Source: Xanthomonas campestris pv. badrii
GTDB taxonomy: Bacteria; Pseudomonadota; Gammaproteobacteria; Xanthomonadales; Xanthomonadaceae
Assembly (NCBI RefSeq): GCF_012848175.1
Contig: NZ_CP051651.1
Span: forward strand, 4,719,501-4,783,500
DNA length: 64,000 nt
Direction of reading: 5' to 3'
This document shows, in pieces, positions 56,015 through 64,000 of this stretch. Position 1 is the first letter of the stretch; the number at the start of each line of letters is the position of its first letter. Under the pieces are notes generated by a model. It saw only the letters and a program-made list of their open reading frames with translations, was not told where the DNA came from and did not search any database. The translations under genes and the position numbers were made by a program.

Positions 56015-58195
56015 ATGTCGCGTACCGTCGTTCTGGCCGCTGCCATCACCCTGGCGCTGGCCGCATGTTCTGGAAAAGAGCCGTCCGGTAAGGAGTCCAC
56101 CCCCGTGTCCGAGAAGACCGCCACCCCCGCCGCCGATGCTGCGCCGAACCCGCTGCTGACTGCCAGCACGCTGCCGTTCCAGGCGCCGCCGTTCGACAAG
56201 ATCAAGGACGCCGATTACCTGCCGGCCTTCGAGGAGGGCATGCGCCAGCACCTGGCCGACATGCGCAAGATTGCCGACAACAGTGAGCCGCCCACCTTCG
56301 ACAACACCATCGAGGCAATGGAGCGCAGCGGCGAAACGCTTACGCGCGTCTCGCGCATCTTCTTCGGGCTGGTCCAGGCCGACACCAGCGACGCACGCCA
56401 GAAGATCCAGGAAGAGATCGCGCCCAAGCTGGCCGCGCACCAGGATGAGATCAATCTCGATCCCAAGCTGTTCGCACGCGTCAAGACCCTCTACGACCAG
56501 CGCGACACGTTGAACCTGGAGCCGGAACAGAAGCGCCTGCTCGAGCGCGATTACGAAAAACTGGTACGCGCCGGTGCGCAGCTGTCCGATGCCGACAAGG
56601 ACAGCCTGCGCAAGCTCAATATCGAAGAAACCACGCTGTCCACCCAGTTCCATACCCGCCTGGTCGCCGCCTCGGCCGCCGCTGCGGTGGTGGTGGACGA
56701 CAAAGCCAGGCTCGATGGCCTGAGCGAAGGCGATATCGCCGCCGCCGCCGATGCCGCCAAGGCGCGCAAGCTCGACGGCAAGTATCTGCTCACCCTGCAA
56801 AACACCACCCAGCAGCCGGTACTTGCCTCGTTGAAGGACCGCCAGCTGCGCGCCGACGTGCTCAAGGCCTCGGAAACGCGTGCGGAAAAGGGCGATGCCA
56901 ACGACACCCGCCAGACCATCCAGCGCCTGGCCCAGCTGCGCGCGCAAAAAGCCAAGTTGCTGGGCTTCGACAACTACGCCGCCTACAGCCTGGGCGACCA
57001 GATGGCCAAGACCCCGGGCGCGGCGCTCAAGCTGCTGACCGACACCGTGCCGGCCGCCACCGCCAAGGCGCGCCGCGAAGTGGCCGAAATGCAGAAGGTG
57101 ATCGATGCGCAGAGTGCTGATGCAAAGACCGGAGATTTCAAACTGGCCGCGTCCGATTGGGACTTCTACGCCGAGCAGGTGCGCAAGGCCAAGTACGACC
57201 TGGACGAATCGCAGATCAAGCCGTACTTCGAGCTGGACAACGTGCTGCAGAACGGCGTGTTTTATGCGGCCACGCAGTTGTATGGCATCACCTTCAAGCA
57301 GCGCACCGATATCCCGACCTACCACGCCGACATGAAGGTGTATGAAGTCTTCGATGCCGATGGCACCTCGATGGCGCTGTTCTACACCGACTACTTCAAG
57401 CGCGACAGCAAGTCCGGCGGTGCCTGGATGGACGTGTTCGTCGAACAGGACGGCCTCACCGGCGCCAAGCCGGTGGTCTACAACGTGTGCAACTTCACCA
57501 AGCCCGCTGCCGGCCAGCCGGCGTTGCTGAGTTTCGACGATGTCACCACGCTGTTCCACGAGTTCGGCCACGCGCTGCATGGCATGTTCTCCAAGGTGAA
57601 ATACCCATCGATCGCCGGCACCAGCACCTCGCGCGATTTTGTGGAATTCCCCTCGCAGTTCAACGAGCACTGGGCCTCCGATCCCAAGGTCTTCGCCAAC
57701 TACGCCAAGCACTACCAGACCGGCGCACCGATGCCGGCCGAGCTGGTGGAAAAGATCAAGAAGGCCAAGACCTTCAACAGCGGCTACGCCACCACCGAAT
57801 ACCTGTCGGCCGCGTTGCTGGATCTGGCCTGGCACACCCAGCCGGCCGATGCGCCGCTGCAGGATGTAAGCAAGTACGAAGCCGATGCGCTCAAGCGCTT
57901 CAAGGTAGACCTGGCCGAAGTGCCGCCGCGTTACCGCAGCACCTATTTCGACCACATCTGGGGCGGCGGCTACTCGGCCGGTTACTACGCGTACTTCTGG
58001 TCGGAAGTGCTCGATGACGATGCGTTCGAATGGTTCAAGGAAAACGGCGGCCTGACCCGCAAGAACGGCGACACCTTCCGCGCCAAGATCCTCTCGCGCG
58101 GCAACACGGTCGACCTGGCCACGCTGTACCGCGATTTCCGCGGCAAGGATCCCAGCGTCAAGGCGCTGCTGGAAAACCGTGGGTTGACCGAGTGA
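56015..58195 (+). CDS. dcp: Peptidyl-dipeptidase Dcp, M3 family, lipoprotein
   Basis: 726 residues. Lipobox LAAC near residue 17, then the M3 domain with the zinc motif H515-E-F-G-H519 in TLFHEFGHALHG. The downstream C-terminal block (YRSTYFDHIWGGGYSAGYYA) also matches Dcp. The enzyme removes dipeptides from the C-terminus of peptides; the lipid anchor suggests it works at the inner or outer membrane facing the periplasm. ATG 56015 gives the signal; the frame is open slightly earlier. Confidence 0.95.
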   Translation: MSRTVVLAAAITLALAACSGKEPSGKESTPVSEKTATPAADAAPNPLLTASTLPFQAPPFDKIKDADYLPAFEEGMRQHLADMRKIADNSEPPTFDNTIEAMERSGETLTRVSRIFFGLVQADTSDARQKIQEEIAPKLAAHQDEINLDPKLFARVKTLYDQRDTLNLEPEQKRLLERDYEKLVRAGAQLSDADKDSLRKLNIEETTLSTQFHTRLVAASAAAAVVVDDKARLDGLSEGDIAAAADAAKARKLDGKYLLTLQNTTQQPVLASLKDRQLRADVLKASETRAEKGDANDTRQTIQRLAQLRAQKAKLLGFDNYAAYSLGDQMAKTPGAALKLLTDTVPAATAKARREVAEMQKVIDAQSADAKTGDFKLAASDWDFYAEQVRKAKYDLDESQIKPYFELDNVLQNGVFYAATQLYGITFKQRTDIPTYHADMKVYEVFDADGTSMALFYTDYFKRDSKSGGAWMDVFVEQDGLTGAKPVVYNVCNFTKPAAGQPALLSFDDVTTLFHEFGHALHGMFSKVKYPSIAGTSTSRDFVEFPSQFNEHWASDPKVFANYAKHYQTGAPMPAELVEKIKKAKTFNSGYATTEYLSAALLDLAWHTQPADAPLQDVSKYEADALKRFKVDLAEVPPRYRSTYFDHIWGGGYSAGYYAYFWSEVLDDDAFEWFKENGGLTRKNGDTFRAKILSRGNTVDLATLYRDFRGKDPSVKALLENRGLTE

Positions 58196-58226
58196 TCTTC
58201 CAGAAGCAATAGCCGAGCAGTCACGA

Positions 58227-58254
58227 CGGGGTAGCCAATCGGCTATCCCGTTTT
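58227..58254 (+). terminator. Rho-independent terminator of dcp
   Basis: CGGGGTAGCC (58227-58236) pairs with GGCTATCCCG (58241-58250) around an AATC loop with one G-U pair, followed by TTTT. It stands 32 bases after the dcp stop and separates it from the CRISPR region. Confidence 0.85.
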
Positions 58255-58464
58255 GCTGATGGAGTCGATTATGGATTCGCCTGCATCGCTAGCTTCGCTA
58301 TCTGCACAGCTGCGCTCTTTATGTCTGCTGGTCAATATCCTGATTTGCCTTTCTGCATGGTCTACACCGCTTAACTACGTCAATCCGCAACGCCTACCAA
58401 TTCGGCTCTCAAGCTATCTGCACGAAGTGAAATACGATGCATCGAGCAATGCCTGCGGGGCAGA

Positions 58465-58671
58465 TTTCTGGTCTGCCTGCACGGCAGTAAGTCTGTCCCA
58501 CCCGCGCCCGCTGCTGTACCGGTTTTCTAAGCTGCCTATACGACAGTAGACCTGGTCGGTCAGGTCGGCGGCTACGCGGTGATTTTTTGAGCTGCCTGCG
58601 CGGCAGTGAACGCCTGGGCCGCCCACTCTCAACCGTGGTTGTGTTTCTGAGCTGCCTACGGGGCAGTGAAC
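58465..58671 (-). repeat. Degenerate trailer-end repeats of the CRISPR array
   Basis: Copies at 58465, 58524, 58584 and 58644 differ from the consensus at several, several, two and one positions respectively, with decay increasing leftward. Two further traces may be present at 58406 (one base deleted) and 58350 (very weak). Decay at this end fixes the direction of the array. Confidence 0.85.
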
Positions 58672-60773
58672 GCAGATCCTGGGCGAAACCGATGTCCTTG
58701 TACTTTTCTGAGCTGCCTACGCGGCAGTGAACGAACCCGGCGTGCATCTGCTGCTCGGCATCAATTTCTGAGCTGCCTACGCGGCAGTGAACTTCGCACT
58801 CACGCCCGGTCGCGCATTGCGCGTTTTCTGAGCTGCCTACGCGGCAGTGAACGTGCTCCACGTTGGCGGGTGGCGAAACGCCATTTTCTGAGCTGCCTAC
58901 GCGGCAGTGAACTGCGCCACCGATTCCAGACCCTCGGCCAGCTCTTTCTGAGCTGCCTACGCGGCAGTGAACAGGGTGTCCGCAAGCAATTTGCGCTTCT
59001 TCAGTTTCTGAGCTGCCTACGCGGCAGTGAACGAAGTTCCAACTGGTGCCGGCGATGCGGATGTTTTTCTGAGCTGCCTACGCGGCAGTGAACGCCAACG
59101 TGCGATACCTCGGCTCTGGCCGGGTTTTCTGAGCTGCCTACGCGGCAGTGAACAGGATTGTATCTGCGGCCGGCACCGCGCCGTATTTCTGAGCTGCCTA
59201 CGCGGCAGTGAACCTGATGAACCGCTCGATCACGATGGTGCAACATTTCTGAGCTGCCTACGCGGCAGTGAACGCGCTGCATGTCCTCGGGCGTCGGCTC
59301 GGTCTTTTCTGAGCTGCCTACGCGGCAGTGAACAGAAAGCCATGGCTGCGCGCGCTGCGCGGGTATTTCTGAGCTGCCTACGCGGCAGTGAACTGGTGGC
59401 CGATGCTACGATGACCGACGCAGACTTTCTGAGCTGCCTACGCGGCAGTGAACATGCGACTTGCCAACGTGATCCACTACTAGAATTTCTGAGCTGCCTA
59501 CGCGGCAGTGAACATCGGATTCCAGCTCGGTCTTGCGCTGGATCATTTCTGAGCTGGCTACGCGGCAGTGAACAGGTCGAAGCGGATGATGGCGAACTGG
59601 TACATTTTCTGAGCTGCCTACGCGGCAGTGAACCATAACCGCCTGAGCGCTCTCGTTCGCCCGCTTTTCTGAGCTGCCTACGCGGCAGTGAACAGGCGCA
59701 CGACCCAGATGCCCGGTACGGGCCTTTTCTGAGCTGCCTACGCGGCAGTGAACCTGGCGGGCGTGATAGCGGGTACACCGTCGTCTTTCTGAGCTGCCTA
59801 CGCGGCAGTGAACTCATGCTTCCGCGATTGGGCGGCCGAGACGCATTTCTGAGCTGCCTACGCGGCAGTGAACCGACATCGCGAACGGAGGCAGCTTGCG
59901 GTCCATTTCTGAGCTGCCTACGCGGCAGTGAACTGGATTATCAATAAGCACCAGCGCATTCTGGTTTTCTGAGCTGCCTACGCGGCAGTGAACCTCGGCG
60001 AGCGCGAAGTCGCTGCATCCCCCTCTTTCTGAGCTGCCTACGCGGCAGTGAACCGTGGGGCGCGCCGGCCCCGGCGCCCGCGATTTTTCTGAGCTGCCTA
60101 CGCGGCAGTGAACTTTCCATTGCAAACCACGGAATGCCACGTACTTTTCTGAGCTGCCTACGCGGCAGTGAACATCGCGCCACTCTGGCCCCGGCGGCAA
60201 CTGGTTTTCTGAGCTGCCTACGCGGCAGTGAACAAGGTGATTGGTTATCGCTACTTCGTGGGCAATTTCTGAGCTGCCTACGCGGCAGTGAACTGCGCGC
60301 CGCACGGAACCGATTGTCCCCTTTTTTTCTGAGCTGCCTACGCGGCAGTGAACAGTGCCAGTGCAGCTGCTCCCGTTCCTGGCTTTTTCTGAGCTGCCTA
60401 CGCGGCAGTGAACTACCGGCTCACGGCCAAGATCGTCGCAAGCCTTTTCTGAGCTGCCTACGCGGCAGTGAACGTGTCTCTGTTCGGCTTCGAAGGCCGC
60501 CGGCTTTTCTGAGCTGCCTACGCGGCAGTGAACACGGGTCCTTCCCGATGGGGTGCGGCGTGCGGTTTCTGAGCTGCCTACGCGGCAGTGAACTGGAATC
60601 ACGATTGGGACGATCAGCGCGGCGTTTTCTGAGCTGCCTACGCGGCAGTGAACACGGGTCCTTCCCGATGGGGTGCGGCGTGCGGTTTCTGAGCTGCCTA
60701 CGCGGCAGTGAACACGCGGGGCCAAGATGGCCGCTCACCCCGCGTTTTCTGAGCTGCCTACGCGGCAGTGAAC

Positions 60774-60865
60774 ACGCGCAGAATTCGTGCGCGCGGCAAG
60801 AAAAATTTCTGAGCTGCCTACGCGGCAGTGAACTCCATGATTGGAGCGAGCTCAGCCTGATCGTA
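60774..60865 (-). repeat. Two-spacer block duplicated at 62034-62125
   Basis: The spacers at 60774-60805 and 60834-60865 recur, in the same order and base for base, at 62034-62065 and 62094-62125, exactly 21 repeat units away. Other single spacers also occur twice: 60474/60894, 60534/60654 and 60714/61014. Confidence 0.95.
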
Positions 60866-63800
60866 TTTCTGAGCTGCCTACGCGGCAGTGAACGTGTCTC
60901 TGTTCGGCTTCGAAGGCCGCCGGCTTTTCTGAGCTGCCTACGCGGCAGTGAACTCGATCAAGGCCCCTCGCGGGGTGCGCAGCGTTTTCTGAGCTGCCTA
61001 CGCGGCAGTGAACACGCGGGGCCAAGATGGCCGCTCACCCCGCGTTTTCTGAGCTGCCTACGCGGCAGTGAACGGTTTCGCGCCGCGCAGGCTGTCGGGG
61101 AGTTGTTTCTGAGCTGCCTACGCGGCAGTGAACATGCGGAATTTCACAGCATCCGCACGTTTCGCTTTCTGAGCTGCCTACGCGGCAGTGAACGTTTTCG
61201 TCCGCAGTGGCGTCGATATTCTCGCTTTCTGAGCTGCCTACGCGGCAGTGAACTCGCCAGCGGCCTGCCCTTGCCATCCACCATCTTTCTGAGCTGCCTA
61301 CGCGGCAGTGAACAGAATTTTGCCGCTATCATCCTGGACCACGCTTTTCTGAGCTGCCTACGCGGCAGTGAACTCAACCGGCAGTTTCGCTGCACCGACG
61401 CGCCGTTTCTGAGCTGCCTACGCGGCAGTGAACAATCTAATCCACGACGGAAGCGACGAGGTACTTTTCTGAGCTGCCTACGCGGCAGTGAACATCCTTG
61501 ACCTTGCCAAGCCACTTCCAACACTTTTCTGAGCTGCCTACGCGGCAGTGAACGGTCTTCCCGGCCGCGGTCCGCGCCTTGGACTTTTCTGAGCTGCCTA
61601 CGCGGCAGTGAACACGCTGCCGTTGAGCGAGATTCCGCCCATCAATTTCTGAGCTGCCTACGCGGCAGTGAACGCGAACCGTGTTGTTGGGACCGGCCAC
61701 CAGCTTTTCTGAGCTGCCTACGCGGCAGTGAACGTGATCGACTACATCGAAGAGCAGGCCAAGCCTTTCTGAGCTGCCTACGCGGCAGTGAACATCATGT
61801 GGGCGCGTGCCGCCGAGGTGTTCGATTTCTGAGCTGCCTACGCGGCAGTGAACGGCACATGCACCAGGATCGACATTGAAACCGCTTTCTGAGCTGCCTA
61901 CGCGGCAGTGAACGGTGTCGTCTCGCTTGCCGCCGGCAATGTGGTTTTCTGAGCTGCCTACGCGGCAGTGAACAGTGGTCAGCCTCCCGCGCCAGCACGA
62001 TCATGTTTCTGAGCTGCCTACGCGGCAGTGAACACGCGCAGAATTCGTGCGCGCGGCAAGAAAAATTTCTGAGCTGCCTACGCGGCAGTGAACTCCATGA
62101 TTGGAGCGAGCTCAGCCTGATCGTATTTCTGAGCTGCCTACGCGGCAGTGAACCTTGGCGTAGTAAGCACCAGAGACTGCGGTCATTTCTGAGCTGCCTA
62201 CGCGGCAGTGAACTCGTACAGAAGTGCGATGAAGCGTTCGGCCTTTTTCTGAGCTGCCTACGCGGCAGTGAACTTTAGGAATTCATGGCCACAGGCTCGC
62301 CAAAATTTCTGAGCTGCCTACGCGGCAGTGAACGGCAAATGTCATCGGCGGAACCAACGCGGTCATTTCTGAGCTGCCTACGCGGCAGTGAACACCTTTA
62401 GGAACGAGTATTGCGCGACCTCGCGTTTCTGAGCTGCCTACGCGGCAGTGAACAAGCACAGTGCCGCCAGCCGGCGTTACCAGGCTTTCTGAGCTGCCTA
62501 CGCGGCAGTGAACATCATGCGGTGGTCTACGCCTCGGCGTCCGATTTTCCGAGCTGCCTACGCGGCAGTGAACGACGGATCGAAAGCGACAGTCTCATTG
62601 CCGCATTTCTGAGCTGCCTACGCGGCAGTGAACGGCCGGCCAGTTGAAGGCCTCTGGCTGCGGCATTTCTGAGCTGCCTACGCGGCAGTGAACACCCTTT
62701 AGCGTCGGCGTGCTGATTTCTATCATTTCTGAGCTGCCTACGCGGCAGTGAACTGCGTGCGCAGCCAACGCGCCATTTTTCCGTATTTCTGAGCTGCCTA
62801 CGCGGCAGTGAACCGGGCGGCTCATGCCGTGCGCGGGCGCCTGGTTTTCTGAGCTGCCTACGCGGCAGTGAACGGCTTTGCCCGCGTTCGCCCACCGACC
62901 GCCCTTTTCTGAGCTGCCTACGCGGCAGTGAACGACCAGGCGCGCAAGGCCGCCGGCGTGGACAATTTCTGAGCTGCCTACGCGGCAGTGAACTCCTTCA
63001 GCTGTATAGAGCGGACGCAGTTCGCTTTCTGAGCTGCCTACGCGGCAGTGAACGGTTTTAACTGCCTTTGGACCTGACCCCTCGTTTTCTGAGCTGCCTA
63101 CGCGGCAGTGAACCAACACGTAATTGTAAAAATATTCTCAGTTAATTTCTGAGCTGCCTACGCGGCAGTGAACTCGCGGATCTGGGACTTCTCGCGGCGC
63201 GACAGTTTCTGAGCTGCCTACGCGGCAGTGAACCCTTTGCCATCTGACGGCACTGCGGCGCGATATTTCTGAGCTGCCTACGCGGCAGTGAACAGATGCG
63301 CACAATGCCTGCGGTTTCTCACACGTTTCTGAGCTGCCTACGCGGCAGTGAACTTGGATGCGCAGCGAATCGGCGCTTCCCCACCTTTCTGAGCTGCCTA
63401 CGCGGCAGTGAACGGTCCCGCGCCAATCCAGGGAGCCACGCCTGATTTCTGAGCTGCCTACGCGGCAGTGAACGTCTGGGTGATCATGCCCGGCCGGCCG
63501 ATGTATTTCTGAGCTGCCTACGCGGCAGTGAACCCGATGCCGGATCACATCTGGGCGTACTTCCTTTTCTGAGCTGCCTACGCGGCAGTGAACCGCGATG
63601 CGGCATGGGCGTGGATGGCGGCTGTTTTCTGAGCTGCCTACGCGGCAGTGAACGCGACCGGTGATCCACATTCCCCCTTGCACCTTTTCTGAGCTGCCTA
63701 CGCGGCAGTGAACCTCGCGCGGATGGCTGGCGGCAAGACTGGCCCTTTCTGAGCTGCCTACGCGGCAGTGAACGGCACGAACAGTGTCCAACCGTTTCCG

Positions 63801-64000
63801 GAATGTTTCTGAGCTGCCTACGCGGCAGTGAACTTGGAGGCAGAGTGAGGGTAGGCGACTAGCATTTTCTGAGCTGCCTACGCGGCAGTGAACCAAGACG
63901 CACGTGCTGGTGGGCGTCAATGTCTTTTCTGAGCTGCCTACGCGGCAGTGAACGCAACCCCAACAAGAGATGGCAATGACCACGTTTTCTGAGCTGCCTA

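Larger units (their letters stand above)
58465..64000 (-). CRISPR. Type I-F CRISPR array, 93 repeats visible, continuing beyond the window
   Basis: 28-bp repeats and mostly 32-bp spacers. Read on the minus strand the repeat starts GTTCACTGCCG and ends GGCAGCTCAGAAA, with CTGCCGCGTAGGCAG forming the crRNA hairpin of type I-F. Repeats lie at 58465, 58524, 58584, 58644, 58705 then every 60 bp to 59005, and from 59066 every 60 bp to 63986, where the last is cut. The four leftmost copies are degenerate (old trailer end); single variants occur at 59546 (C to G) and 62546 (T to C). The leader, and by usual I-F layout the cas genes, should be to the right of the window. No cas gene is inside. Confidence 0.98.

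Noticed and set aside
58253..58549. 98-codon frame after dcp
   Set aside because: It runs into degenerate CRISPR repeats and contains terminator sequence at its start; no similarity recognised.
60134..61501. Long open frames of 20-residue repeats (FLSCLRGSE or VHCRVGSSE) on both strands
   Set aside because: They arise because the CRISPR period of 60 bp is divisible by three, so one repeat-free frame stays open. They are not genes.

Overview
The window looks like chromosome from Xanthomonas or a very close relative in the Lysobacteraceae (Xanthomonadaceae). The reasons are high GC with GC-rich third positions, an oleA/oleB/oleC/oleD set whose OleA and OleB carry the residues known from X. campestris, a ubiJ-ubiB pair, the small Xanthomonas-style REP elements between genes, and a type I-F CRISPR array. 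This is a judgement from protein and repeat recognition; no database was searched.

Layout. (1) 1-10488: the 3' part of a very large RHS/YD-repeat polymorphic toxin with two tandem carbohydrate-binding-like modules, a LysM domain and a C-terminal zincin-like toxin tip. A one-base-overlapping small gene follows as likely immunity gene, and then a displaced, almost identical 1.1 kb fragment of the same RHS gene with a different short tail. (2) 10485-30279: one unbroken block of genes on the + strand, tightly packed and often overlapping by 1-4 bases. It starts at a good sigma70-type promoter and a TPR protein, and encodes a flagellar export gate, rod, P- and L-rings, MS-ring, ATPase complex, hook cap, hook and C-ring-like proteins, ending in a FliA-type sigma factor. 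No flagellin, filament cap, hook-filament junction, stator, chemotaxis or FlgJ gene is in the block. The genes in the FliG, FliM, FliK and FlgD positions are short or degenerate. It reads as a hook-basal-body machine without filament or motor, and it is the most interesting system here.

(3) 30492-38012: poxB, a histidine kinase/NtrC-type regulator pair, two related two-domain secreted/cytosolic proteins (the first behind a convincing sigma54 promoter), and an MFS transporter. (4) 38052-39732: trmL, a small exported protein with repeated VQVRPSA motifs, and a DUF4156 lipoprotein. (5) 39834-46818: the long-chain olefin pathway oleA, oleB, oleC, oleD, with a Fic AMPylase gene between oleA and oleB and a reverse-strand YkgJ-type gene between oleB and oleC. 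(6) 46883-58195: housekeeping genes including a DUF1328 membrane peptide, a GNAT gene broken by an in-frame stop, ddl, ubiJ, ubiB, a TruC-like pseudouridine synthase, a DUF2059 protein, arfB, an acyltransferase, an exported isoaspartyl peptidase and a lipoprotein M3 peptidase, closed by a strong terminator.

(7) 58465-64000 and beyond: a CRISPR array of 93 repeat copies (last one cut by the window edge), period about 60 bp, repeat of type I-F sense on the minus strand. The degenerate copies lie at the left, so the left is the old (trailer) end, and the leader and probably the cas genes lie to the right of the window. Several spacers are present twice, showing internal rearrangement of the array.
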